In this document: piece after piece, positions 55,964 through 64,000 of the stretch | Layout of the letters: every line of letters starts with the position of its first letter | How positions within the stretch are numbered: the stretch's first letter is position 1 | Assembly: GCF_034008315.1 (NCBI RefSeq) | Contig: NZ_CP125377.1 | Location: 2,926,001 to 2,990,000 of the forward strand | DNA: 64,000 bases | Source of the DNA: Pseudomonas sp. P8_241 | GTDB lineage: Bacteria > Pseudomonadota > Gammaproteobacteria > Pseudomonadales > Pseudomonadaceae | Reading direction: 5' to 3' | Notes under the pieces: generated by a model | Databases searched by the model: none | Told to the model about the DNA's origin: nothing | What the model saw: only the letters and a program-made list of their open reading frames with translations | Made by a program: the position numbers and the translations under genes

Positions 55964-58438
55964 ATGAAGTCTTTCGACAACGCCACGGCCAGCCTGGCGA
56001 ATTTCGATCCACGCTCCGGTTCAGTGGTGGAACGCACGCTGTTCAATCACCGCCTGTGGGTCCTGCTGGTGTGTGTGCTGACGACCCTGGTATTGGGTTA
56101 TCAAGCCACCCGTATCGAGCTCAATGCCAGCTTCGAAAAGATGATCCCCACACAGCAGCCTTACATTGCGAACTACCTTGAGCATCAGAAACAGCTCACG
56201 GGTTTGGGTAATGCCCTGCGGATTGTGGTAGCGAACAAACGAGGCGACATCTACGACGCCGAGTACCTGAAAACCCTGCAGGCGCTGAGCGACAAGCTCT
56301 ACCTGCTGCCGGGTGTCGACCGTGCGTACATGAAGTCGCTATGGACACCGGCCACGCGCTGGGTCGCGGTGACCGAAGATGGCCTGGATGGCGGTCCGGT
56401 GATCCCGGACGACTACAGCGGCACCGCTGCCAATCTCGATGCGCTGCGCCGCAACGTGCAACGCTCCAACGAACTCGGTCAACTGGTGGCTTTCGACCAG
56501 GCCTCCAGCATCATCTACGTCCCATTGCTGGCAACCACCACCGATGGCAAGCCGCTGGACTACGCGGTGCTGTCCGAACAACTGGAGACCCTGCGCAGCA
56601 CCTATCAAAGTACCAACATCGAGATTCACATCACCGGTTTCGCAAAAAAAGTCGGCGACCTGATTGCCGGCCTGAAGCAGATCCTGCTGTTCTTCGCCGT
56701 CGCGATCCTGATCACCACGGCGGTGCTGTTCTGGTACACCCGTTGTCTGCGCAGTACGGTGCTGGTGGTGTTGTGCTCGCTGGTGGCGGTGGTCTGGCAG
56801 CTCGGTCTGCTGCCATTGCTGAATTACCAGCTGGACCCGTACTCGGTACTGGTGCCGTTTCTGGTGTTTGCCATCGGCATGAGCCACGGCGCGCAAAAAA
56901 TGAACGGCATCATGCAGGACATCGGGCGTGGCATGCACCGGGTGGTGGCTGCGCGATTCACCTTCCGGCGCCTGTTCCTCGCCGGGCTGACAGCGCTGCT
57001 GTGTGACGCCGTAGGTTTTGCGGTACTGATGCTGATCAAGATCCAGGTCATTCAGGACCTCGCCGTGATCGCCAGCATTGGCGTGGCCGTGCTGATTTTC
57101 ACCAACCTGATTTTGCTGCCGGTTTTGCTCTCTTATGTCGGCGTGACGCCGCGTGCCGCACAACTGAGCCTCAAGAGCGAACAGGCCGAGCAAAGCGGGC
57201 AGGCGCGCCATGCGTTCTGGCGTTTTCTGGACCTGTTCACTCATCGGCGCTGGGCCAGCCTGTGCATTGCCATCAGCCTCGCCTTGGCAGCACTCGGCTT
57301 TCTGGTCAGCCTGCAACTGAAAATTGGTGACCTCGACGCCGGTGCGCCGGAACTGCGTGCGGACTCGCGTTACAACCAGGACGATGCTTTTCTGACCCGA
57401 CATTACGGCGCCAGCAGCGACCTGTTCGCGGTGATGGTGAAAACCCCGGCCAGCAGTTGTGCGCGCTACGACATCCTGGCCAAGGTCGATGCCCTGGACT
57501 GGCAACTGCGCGCTTTGCCAGGCGTGGATTCGACCAACTCGCTGGCGCTGCTGAACCGGCGCATGCTGGTCGGGCTCAGTGAAGGCAACCCGAAGTGGTA
57601 CGAGCTGCAGAACAATCAGGCGATGCTCAACATGATCACCGCCAGCGCGCCTCGGGGCCTGTACAACGAAGATTGCAGCCTGTTGACCCTGTACGCCTAC
57701 CTTACCGACCACAAGGCCGAGACGCTGACCCGCCTGGTTGAGCATGTGGAAAAGTTTGCCGCCGAGAACAACACCGACGAGGTGCAGTTCCTGCTGGCGG
57801 CGGGTAACGCCGGCATCGAAGCGGCGACCAATATTGTGGTCAAGCAAGCCAATCGCGAAATGCTCGTCTGGGTCTACGGCGCGGTCATTTTGCTGTGCCT
57901 GATCACCTTCCGCTCCTGGCGCGCGACGGTGTGCGCGGTGATTCCGCTGATGCTCACCTCCATCCTCTGCGAAGCCTTGATGGTCTGGCTGAACATCGGC
58001 GTCAAAGTCGCCACGCTGCCGGTCATCGCCTTGGGCGTCGGCATCGGGGTCGACTATGCGCTGTACGTGATGAGCATTCTCCTGGGTCATCTGCGCCAAG
58101 GGGCGAGCCTGTCCGAAGCCTATTACCGCGCACTGGTATCCACCGGCAAGGTGGTGATGCTGACCGGAATCACCCTGGCCATCGGCGTGGCGACCTGGAC
58201 GTTTTCACCGATCAAGTTCCAGGCCGACATGGGCGTGCTGCTGGCCTTCATGTTTGTCTGGAACATGGTCGGTGCATTGGTGTTGCTGCCCGCGCTGGCG
58301 TACTTCCTGTTACCCGCAAGCCGCAATGCACAGGACGCCGTTGTATCAATGCCGGTGACCCATATGGCGGGGGCCGAGCCAGCAGTGGTCGCGGACGTTC
58401 ATCACCTGCGCCTCAAGGAGCACTGCCATGGTCGCTGA
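55964..58438 (+). CDS. RND/MMPL-family transporter
   Basis: 824-aa inner-membrane protein. Two repeats, each with one helix, a large periplasmic domain and five helices (first helix LWVLLVCVLTTLVLGYQA; second half begins near RWASLCIAISLALAALGFLV). The second half carries GVGIGVDYALYVMSIL, where the Asp is the proton-relay type residue of MMPL proteins. Substrate direction is unknown; the DUF1302/DUF1329/YCF48 partners suggest trafficking of a hydrophobic aromatic compound. GAGGT precedes the ATG, 4 bases after the previous stop. Confidence 0.88.
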   Translation: MKSFDNATASLANFDPRSGSVVERTLFNHRLWVLLVCVLTTLVLGYQATRIELNASFEKMIPTQQPYIANYLEHQKQLTGLGNALRIVVANKRGDIYDAEYLKTLQALSDKLYLLPGVDRAYMKSLWTPATRWVAVTEDGLDGGPVIPDDYSGTAANLDALRRNVQRSNELGQLVAFDQASSIIYVPLLATTTDGKPLDYAVLSEQLETLRSTYQSTNIEIHITGFAKKVGDLIAGLKQILLFFAVAILITTAVLFWYTRCLRSTVLVVLCSLVAVVWQLGLLPLLNYQLDPYSVLVPFLVFAIGMSHGAQKMNGIMQDIGRGMHRVVAARFTFRRLFLAGLTALLCDAVGFAVLMLIKIQVIQDLAVIASIGVAVLIFTNLILLPVLLSYVGVTPRAAQLSLKSEQAEQSGQARHAFWRFLDLFTHRRWASLCIAISLALAALGFLVSLQLKIGDLDAGAPELRADSRYNQDDAFLTRHYGASSDLFAVMVKTPASSCARYDILAKVDALDWQLRALPGVDSTNSLALLNRRMLVGLSEGNPKWYELQNNQAMLNMITASAPRGLYNEDCSLLTLYAYLTDHKAETLTRLVEHVEKFAAENNTDEVQFLLAAGNAGIEAATNIVVKQANREMLVWVYGAVILLCLITFRSWRATVCAVIPLMLTSILCEALMVWLNIGVKVATLPVIALGVGIGVDYALYVMSILLGHLRQGASLSEAYYRALVSTGKVVMLTGITLAIGVATWTFSPIKFQADMGVLLAFMFVWNMVGALVLLPALAYFLLPASRNAQDAVVSMPVTHMAGAEPAVVADVHHLRLKEHCHGR

Positions 58439-59675
58439 TACCTTTGTAAAACCCATCCGTCAGGCCGGTTTGGCGCAGTCGATGTTGTTGCTGCTCGGCA
58501 GCTGCCTGCCAGTGTTGGGTGCAGTGTTGCTGGCCCCGGTGTTGCCGCGGATGCAGGCGCACTTTGCTGGCGTCGACGGCAGCGCCGTACTGGTTCCCAT
58601 CGTACTGACGCTGCCAGCGTTGGTGATTGCCTTGCTGGCGCCGTTCGCCGGGCTGATCGCTGATCGCCTTGGGCGCAAGCCCTTGTTGCTGGCGAGCATG
58701 CTGCTGTATGTCCTCTGCGGTGTGCTGCCGCTTTGGCTCGATTCACTGCAGGCCATCGTGCTCAGCCGGGCGGGTATCGGTTTGGCCGAGGCGGGCATCA
58801 TGACCTGCTGCACCACGCTGATGGGCGATTACTACAGCGGTGCCAGGCGCGAGCGTCTGTTTGCCTTGCAGATGGTCGCCACGTCGTTGTCGGCTGCTGT
58901 ATTCATCGCGTTGGGTGGCTTCCTGGGTCAAAACGACTGGCGCACCCCGTTTGCGTTGTACGCCGTGGGTTTGATTTTCCTGCCGCTGATGGCCTGGAAG
59001 TTGTGGGAGCCGCAAGCCCGCCCACAAACCGGGCAACCCCTGCAATCGTTGCCAACCGGGAAGTTTCCGTGGCGTGCGCTGATGCCTATGTATGTGCTGT
59101 CACTGTTGGCAGGTTTGAGCCTGTTTATCGTGCCGGTGCAGGCCGGTTATCTTCTCAATCTTCTGCAAGTAGATGCCCCGCAACAAATCGGTATGACCAT
59201 GGGCGCCAACCAACTGGGCGTGCTGATCGGTGCGCTGAGTTTTCGTTTGTTCAGCGGGATGCGTGGGCACCACATGCTGCTGATCGCCTATGTGCTGGCA
59301 GGTATCGGCGGGTTGCTGATGGCTGAGGCCTTGACCCATGTGCAGGTCGTGGTCGCAGTGACCATCAACGGCTTGGGCATTGGCTTGATGTTGCCGACGC
59401 TGATCACCTGGATCATGGCGCAAGTCAATTTCCATCAACGCGGGCGGGCGGCGGGGTGCTTTACCGCGGCCATCTTCGCCGGCGAATTTATCAGCCCCCT
59501 GGCGGTTCTCGCCTTGACCCATGGTGACGCCATGGCGCTGCCCCGTGCGTTAGGGATTGTGGGCGGATCGCAACTGCTGGTGGCGGTGTTTTGCCTGGCC
59601 GTACCCAGGCTCGGCGGTCTGTTGCAGCACGCGAATGTTGTAGTCGGTGGCAAGACCATTGGCGACGGAAACTGA
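58428..59675 (+). CDS. MFS transporter
   Basis: 415 aa, 12 membrane segments. MFS loop motif GLIADRLGRKPLLLASML between helices 2 and 3, and GIGLAEAGIMTCCTTLMGDY in helix 4-5. The start overlaps the RND gene by 11 bases, so they are translationally linked. Probably imports the pathway substrate or exports an intermediate; no finer assignment is possible. Confidence 0.87.
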   Translation: MVADTFVKPIRQAGLAQSMLLLLGSCLPVLGAVLLAPVLPRMQAHFAGVDGSAVLVPIVLTLPALVIALLAPFAGLIADRLGRKPLLLASMLLYVLCGVLPLWLDSLQAIVLSRAGIGLAEAGIMTCCTTLMGDYYSGARRERLFALQMVATSLSAAVFIALGGFLGQNDWRTPFALYAVGLIFLPLMAWKLWEPQARPQTGQPLQSLPTGKFPWRALMPMYVLSLLAGLSLFIVPVQAGYLLNLLQVDAPQQIGMTMGANQLGVLIGALSFRLFSGMRGHHMLLIAYVLAGIGGLLMAEALTHVQVVVAVTINGLGIGLMLPTLITWIMAQVNFHQRGRAAGCFTAAIFAGEFISPLAVLALTHGDAMALPRALGIVGGSQLLVAVFCLAVPRLGGLLQHANVVVGGKTIGDGN

Positions 59676-59688
59676 ACGAGGATTTTCC

Positions 59689-60270
59689 ATGCAAGCGCTT
59701 CCTGAATTCAAACGAGTGGTCACCGGCCACGATCAGCAGGGCCAGGCCATCGTCGCCAGCAGCGGACCCACGCCGAACGTGTTCGCGCTATCGGCCGTGC
59801 CGGGCACCGTGTTTTACGAACTGTGGAACAGCAGCACCAGCCCGGCTTTGCTCGACAACGCCAGTGACCCAAGCAGCAAGCCCCTACAACTCAGTCCCGG
59901 ACCACAGGGCAGCGTCATTCGCGTGGTGGATATTCCACCGGACAGCGTGCAGAACCAGGTCAGCGCCGAAGATGCCGCGGCGGTGTTTGCTGAAATCGGC
60001 GAGTCCCAAGCGGGCACCGGTCAACACGACTCCAGGCATAAATTGATGCACCGCACCGAGACCCTCGACTACGGCATCGTCACCGAAGGAGAGGTGTGGC
60101 TGGTGCTGGATAAGGAAGAGGTACACCTCAAACGCGGTGACGTGGTGGTTCAACGTGGCACCAACCACGCTTGGAGCAACCGAACCGAAGCGATGGCGCG
60201 CATGGTCTTCATTCTGCTTGACGGGCGTTTCGCCGCTGAGTTGAGCAACGGCAAGGGAGCATCGGCATGA
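59689..60270 (+). CDS. Cupin-domain protein
   Basis: 193 aa with one cupin barrel near the C-terminus: HRTETLDYGIVTEGEVWLVL then LKRGDVVVQRGTNHAWSN. The first motif has only Glu where HxHxxxxE is usual (HRTETLDYGIVTEGE), and the second has a single His. Metal binding is therefore uncertain. Could be an isomerase, hydrolase or dioxygenase-like protein. Its stop overlaps the FAH-family start (ATGA). ATG chosen after GAGGATTTTCC. Confidence 0.8.
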   Translation: MQALPEFKRVVTGHDQQGQAIVASSGPTPNVFALSAVPGTVFYELWNSSTSPALLDNASDPSSKPLQLSPGPQGSVIRVVDIPPDSVQNQVSAEDAAAVFAEIGESQAGTGQHDSRHKLMHRTETLDYGIVTEGEVWLVLDKEEVHLKRGDVVVQRGTNHAWSNRTEAMARMVFILLDGRFAAELSNGKGASA

Positions 60271-61250
60271 AACTCGCCACACTGAAAAACGGCAGCCGCG
60301 ACGGTCAGCTCGTCGTGGTCTCGCGGGATCTCGCCCGGGCAGTGGATGCCCGTTCCGTGGCGCTCACCCTGCAACAGGCAATCGAGAACTGGAGCACTAT
60401 CGAGCCTCGCTTGCAGTTGCTGTCGGCTCAGTTGAATGCGGGCGAGGCGGCGGATGCCTTCGCCTTCGATCCCGCCCAGGCGATGGCGCCATTGCCTCGC
60501 GCTTATCAATGGTGCGATGGTTCGGCATTTCTCAGTCACGGTGCGCTGATGCAGAAAGCGTTCAACCTTGACCCCATCGACGGGGTCGAACACACGCCGC
60601 TGATGTATCAGGGCGCCGGCGACGACTTCATTGGCGCACGCGACGATATCGCGCTGCCGAGCGAGAGCCAGGGCATCGATTTCGAGGGCGAGTTTGTCGT
60701 GCTGGTGGATGATGTGCCGATGGGCTGCGCCGCCGAGGTGGCACAACAACACATCAAACTGATCCTGCAAATCAACGACGTCAGCTTGCGCGCCCTGGCC
60801 CCTAGGGAAATGAGCACGGGGTTTGGATTTTTGCAGGCCAAGCCTTCCTCCAGCTTCGCTCCGCTGGCCATCACACCGGACGAACTGGGCGACGCCTGGC
60901 GCGACGGGCGTGTGCATTTGCCTTTGCAGGTGCACTGGAATGGCCAATGGTTTGGTCATCCGCACGGCGGACAGATGAACTTCAGTTTTGGCCAGTTGAT
61001 TGCCCATGCCGCGCTCACTCGCAGGCTGCGAGCGGGCACGCTGATTGGTTCCGGTACGGTCTCCAATGCCGAAAGAAGCGCGGGATCGGCGTGCATTGCC
61101 GAGCGGCGCGCCATCGAGATGATCGAACTGGGTGCCGCACAAACCGGCTTCATGCGCTTTGGTGACCGCGTGCACATGGATGTCACCGGCAGCGATGGGC
61201 AGTCGCTGTTCGGTGCAATCGATCAATGCATCGTTCAGGCCCAAGGCTGA
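60267..61250 (+). CDS. Fumarylacetoacetate hydrolase-family protein
   Basis: 327-aa member of the FAH family. Seen: metal/substrate region QGAGDDFIGARDDIALPSES, GIDFEGEFVVLVDDVP with acidic metal ligands, LQINDVSLRALAPREM, a late GSGTVSNAERSAGSACIAER. Family members hydrolyse C-C bonds of 1,3-diketo acids (fumarylacetoacetate, acylpyruvates). That fits a lower step after ring cleavage. Coupled to the cupin upstream by an ATGA overlap. Confidence 0.88.
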   Translation: MKLATLKNGSRDGQLVVVSRDLARAVDARSVALTLQQAIENWSTIEPRLQLLSAQLNAGEAADAFAFDPAQAMAPLPRAYQWCDGSAFLSHGALMQKAFNLDPIDGVEHTPLMYQGAGDDFIGARDDIALPSESQGIDFEGEFVVLVDDVPMGCAAEVAQQHIKLILQINDVSLRALAPREMSTGFGFLQAKPSSSFAPLAITPDELGDAWRDGRVHLPLQVHWNGQWFGHPHGGQMNFSFGQLIAHAALTRRLRAGTLIGSGTVSNAERSAGSACIAERRAIEMIELGAAQTGFMRFGDRVHMDVTGSDGQSLFGAIDQCIVQAQG

Positions 61251-61260
61251 GGAGCGCTTT

Positions 61261-62259
61261 ATGCGTGTGTTGATTACCGGTGCCAATGGTTTTGTCGGAC
61301 GTGAGTTGGTGCGTTGTCTGCTGGCGCTCGGCAGCTTGCGAGGGCAGGCCATTGGCTCGTTGCTAGTGCTGGATAAAGACTTGCAGGACTTACCGGACGA
61401 CCCTCGTCTTCGTCGTCATTTCGGCAGCGTGACGGATCTGGCCCTGATGCGTCGGGTATTGGCCGACGGCATTGATGTGGTGTTCCATCTGGTGAGTGTT
61501 CCCGGTGGCACGGCAGAAGAGCAGTACGACCTCGGCTACCAGGTCAACCTGCTGGCCAGCCTGGAATTGCTTAATCAGCTGCGCAACAAAACCCATCCGC
61601 CAGTTTTGGTGTATGCCAGCAGTGTTGCGGTGTACGGCGGTGTTCTACCCGCACGGATGAACGAGACGGCCGAGTTGCGTCCCGAATTGTCCTATGGCAC
61701 GCACAAAGCCATGGTGGAAAGCGCCATTAGCGATCTTTCCCGGCGCGGCGATGTGGACGGTCGTGTGTTGCGCCTGCCAGGCATTGTCGCCCGACCTCGC
61801 GAACCCAATGGATTGCGTTCGGCATTCATGAGCGACCTGATGCGTGCCTTTGCCAGCGGTGAGTCTTATCAATGCCCGGTTTCTCCAGAAGCGACGGCGT
61901 GGTGGATGTCTGCCCGTTGTTGCGTGAACAACCTGATCCACGCCGCCGAGCTGCATGGCGCCTTGCTCGGGGTACACCGGGTGTGGCAGTTGCCGGTTCT
62001 GCATTTGTCGATTGCCCAGGTGATCGACGCATTGGCCGAGCGTTATGGGCAGGAGCGCCGCGCATTGATCGGCTTTGTGCCGGACGCGCGACTGGAAGCG
62101 TTGTTCGGACGTATGCCGCCATTGAAAACACCGCAGGCGCGCGCCGCCGGATTCAACCATGACCGTAACGCTGCCACGTTGGTGCGCAACGCCCTCAATC
62201 CCTCGAATTCCAGACATATGCCGCTGACCGGAGACACCTTTCATGTCGCAGCCAACTAA
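61261..62259 (+). CDS. NAD-dependent epimerase/dehydratase (extended SDR)
   Basis: 332 aa, Rossmann start MRVLITGANGFVGRELVRCL, catalytic Ser in VYASSVAVYGG and YGTHKAM with YxxxK. The overall look is that of the D-erythronate dehydrogenase (DenD)-like SDR group. GAGGAGCG precedes the ATG. It overlaps the cyclase gene by 17 bases. Reaction unknown; oxidation of a hydroxy acid or alcohol intermediate is plausible. Confidence 0.85.
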   Translation: MRVLITGANGFVGRELVRCLLALGSLRGQAIGSLLVLDKDLQDLPDDPRLRRHFGSVTDLALMRRVLADGIDVVFHLVSVPGGTAEEQYDLGYQVNLLASLELLNQLRNKTHPPVLVYASSVAVYGGVLPARMNETAELRPELSYGTHKAMVESAISDLSRRGDVDGRVLRLPGIVARPREPNGLRSAFMSDLMRAFASGESYQCPVSPEATAWWMSARCCVNNLIHAAELHGALLGVHRVWQLPVLHLSIAQVIDALAERYGQERRALIGFVPDARLEALFGRMPPLKTPQARAAGFNHDRNAATLVRNALNPSNSRHMPLTGDTFHVAAN

Positions 62260-63037
62260 GCCAAAACGTCGCCTCGTCGACTTGTCTGTCACCCTCGACA
62301 ACAACCCCTACACCGATCCGCCACCGTTGCTGCCGAAGATCGATTACATGGATCACCAGCAAGGCTGGCCGGAAATGGCCGCGATGTTTCCCGGCTTGCA
62401 ACTCGAGCAGATGCCGGGCAACGAATCCTGGGCCGCCGAGCGACTGCACATCACCACTCATAGCGGCACGCACATGGATGCTCCATGGCATTACGCTTCG
62501 ACCACTGACGGCGGGCAACCGGCTTTTGGTATTGATGAACTGCCGCTCGATTGGTGCCTGCAACCGGGTGTGAAGCTGGATTTTCGGCACATGGCCGATG
62601 GTCATGTGGTAACCGCCGACGAGATCGAAGCGGAACTGGCTCGAATTGGCCACAGTTTGCAGCCGCTGGACATCGTGCTCATCAACACCCGTGCCGGCGC
62701 GTTGTTCGGTCAGCCGGGTTATCTCGATGCCGGTGTGGGAATCGGTCGTGAAGCCACGTTGTACCTGCTGGAACGCGGGGTGCGGGTCGTTGGTACCGAC
62801 GCCTGGAGTTGGGATGCGCCGTTCAAATACACCCGTGAGCGGTTTGCTGCCGATGGCGATGCCTCGATTATTTGGGAAGGGCACAAAGCCGGACGCGATA
62901 TCGGTTACGGGCAAATGGAAAAACTCGCCAACCTGGAATCCCTGCCGTCCAGTGGCTTCGTGGTGTCGTGTTTCCCTTACAAAATCAAGCACGCATCGGC
63001 CGGGTTTGTTCGGGCGGTGGCGATATTCGAAGAGTAG
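62243..63037 (+). CDS. Cyclase-family (kynurenine-formamidase-like) metal hydrolase
   Basis: 264 aa with the family signature HSGTHMDAPWHY (H-x-G-T-H-x-D-x-P-x-H), which binds manganese or zinc, plus VDLSVTLDNN at the start and DAWSWDAPF late. Members hydrolyse amides, isatin, or lactone and enol rings. In this operon a lactone or cyclic intermediate is plausible. GGAGA lies upstream of the ATG, inside the SDR gene. Confidence 0.87.
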   Translation: MSQPTKPKRRLVDLSVTLDNNPYTDPPPLLPKIDYMDHQQGWPEMAAMFPGLQLEQMPGNESWAAERLHITTHSGTHMDAPWHYASTTDGGQPAFGIDELPLDWCLQPGVKLDFRHMADGHVVTADEIEAELARIGHSLQPLDIVLINTRAGALFGQPGYLDAGVGIGREATLYLLERGVRVVGTDAWSWDAPFKYTRERFAADGDASIIWEGHKAGRDIGYGQMEKLANLESLPSSGFVVSCFPYKIKHASAGFVRAVAIFEE

Positions 63038-63094
63038 GGCGCCTGCGGGAGTAGCAGAAGAAAGTCCTCGATCACACACAATAAGAGAAAAAAC

Positions 63095-64000
63095 ATGGCT
63101 CTTTTGCGTCTGCCTCAAACATTACTGGCCACCGTGCTGGCGCTGGGTAGCAGCCTGGTCATGGCGACCAGCGCCGATACGGCGCAGCCCAATATTCTAC
63201 TGATCATGGCCGATGACCTGGGCTACTCCGACCTGGGCAGTTATGGCGGCGAAATCAGCACGCCATCCCTGGATCAACTGGCCAGAGACGGATTGCGGTT
63301 CACCAACATGTACGCGGCGCCGACCTGCTCAATCACGCGCTCGATGCTGATGTCCGGCACCGACAATCACCTCGCCGGGCTCGGTACCATGGCTGAAGCG
63401 TTGCAGCCTTTTCAACGTGGCAAGCCGGGTTACGAGGGGTATTTGAATCAGCTCTCGTACTCGATTGCCGAGTTACTGAAAAAGGGGGGCTACAGCACGC
63501 TGATGGTCGGTAAATGGCACCTGGGGCTGGAGGCAGATCAAGGACCGGATCAGCGCGGCTTCGAGCAGTCCTTCACTCTGCTGGAGGGTGGGGCATCGCA
63601 CTTTAAACCTACCAGTGTGGACCCCAGCAAGCTTGAGCAAGTGCACTACCGCGAAAACGGTAAGGCCGTGACGTTGCCCGACGACTTCTATTCCACGGAT
63701 TTCTACACCGACAAGCTGATCAGCTACCTGCAAAACAGCAAAAAGGAGGGCAAGCCGTTTTTTGCCTACGCCGCTTACACTTCGCCGCACTGGCCGCTGC
63801 AGGCACCCAAGGAATACCTCGACAAGTACCAGGGGCGATTTGATCAAGGCTATGACAGCGTGCGCCTGGCCCGGATCGAGCGAATGAAAAACCTCGGCCT
63901 CATGCCCAACGATGCCCAGCCTGCGCAGCCGCTTCCGGTGAATCCCAAGCTGCCGGGCTGGCAACAGTTGAGTGCTGAGCAACAGCGTGTCGAAGCGCGC
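63095..64000 (+). CDS. Arylsulfatase, type I-like, 3' end outside window
   Basis: The frame stays open to the right edge (302 codons). Signal peptide MALLRLPQTLLATVLALGSS, cut near TSADT. Then NILLIMADDLGYSDLGSYGG with the two metal-binding Asp (residues 40 and 41), the active-site region APTCSITRSMLMSGTDNHLA (the Cys that should become formylglycine is residue 78), and LMVGKWHLG. Oddity: the core is C-S-I-T-R, where nearly all type I sulfatases have C-x-P/A-x-R. Exported, so it could desulfate an aryl sulfate before uptake. AAGAGAA precedes the ATG. Confidence 0.88.
   Translation, partial: MALLRLPQTLLATVLALGSSLVMATSADTAQPNILLIMADDLGYSDLGSYGGEISTPSLDQLARDGLRFTNMYAAPTCSITRSMLMSGTDNHLAGLGTMAEALQPFQRGKPGYEGYLNQLSYSIAELLKKGGYSTLMVGKWHLGLEADQGPDQRGFEQSFTLLEGGASHFKPTSVDPSKLEQVHYRENGKAVTLPDDFYSTDFYTDKLISYLQNSKKEGKPFFAYAAYTSPHWPLQAPKEYLDKYQGRFDQGYDSVRLARIERMKNLGLMPNDAQPAQPLPVNPKLPGWQQLSAEQQRVEAR

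Noticed and set aside
56339..58099. 586-codon minus-strand frame opposite the RND transporter
   Set aside because: Rich in His/Gln/Arg as expected from the complement of a membrane-protein gene; no domain.

Overview
The window looks like a chromosome segment of a fluorescent Pseudomonas (P. fluorescens/koreensis type). The support is a gacA-uvrC-pgsA-tRNA-Gly(GCC) block with a TTG start on gacA, several Pseudomonas REP/REPIN families between genes, high GC, and housekeeping genes of typical pseudomonad length. Gene calls rest on recognisable motifs and family knowledge; no database search was possible. Both edges cut a gene: cobW on the left and an arylsulfatase on the right.

Layout. 1-6.5 kb: cobalamin cobalt insertion (cobW, cobN, and a ChlI-like ATPase with a VWA partner); cobN carries an in-frame REPIN. 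6.6-8.3 kb: an Old Yellow Enzyme gene divergent from a MerR regulator. 8.4-11.8 kb: a RidA / IclR / D-glucosaminate dehydratase-like cluster that ends in a kdgK gene decapitated next to an IS110-type relic. 11.8-21 kb: a parvulin, a hybrid sensor kinase, and the 3-hydroxybutyrate pathway (acetoacetyl-CoA synthetase, bdhA, GntP permease, HbcR-type activator) with a readable sigma-54 promoter and two upstream dyads. 21-26.5 kb: yejABEF peptide transporter. 26.6-29.8 kb: a second parvulin, a lipase, and a DAHP synthase preceded by an aromatic-amino-acid attenuator with two small leader ORFs. 30-33.7 kb: gacA, uvrC, pgsA and tRNA-Gly, with a decayed integrase just downstream of the tRNA. 33.8-40.8 kb: vanillate demethylation and uptake (vanB, vanA, fdhA, AAHS transporter, OprD-type porin) opposite a MarR regulator.

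40.8-64 kb is the most unusual part: an accessory aromatic catabolism region. It has two NodD-like LysR regulators, a DUF336 protein, a frameshifted amidohydrolase, an NTF2-like protein, a C-C-bond-type alpha/beta hydrolase, a two-domain VOC (extradiol-type) dioxygenase, a small Rieske ferredoxin, an FAD monooxygenase, a DUF1302/DUF1329/YCF48/RND export or import set, an MFS transporter, a cupin, an FAH-family hydrolase, an epimerase/SDR, a cyclase-family hydrolase and an arylsulfatase. Five promoters in it, including that of a chemoreceptor, carry the same element, ATC-N9-GAT-N7-ATC-N9-GAT, which is the architecture of the rhizobial nod box bound by NodD. I infer a NodD-like, possibly flavonoid-responsive, catabolic and chemotactic regulon in a pseudomonad. 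Inducer and substrate are not proven by the sequence.
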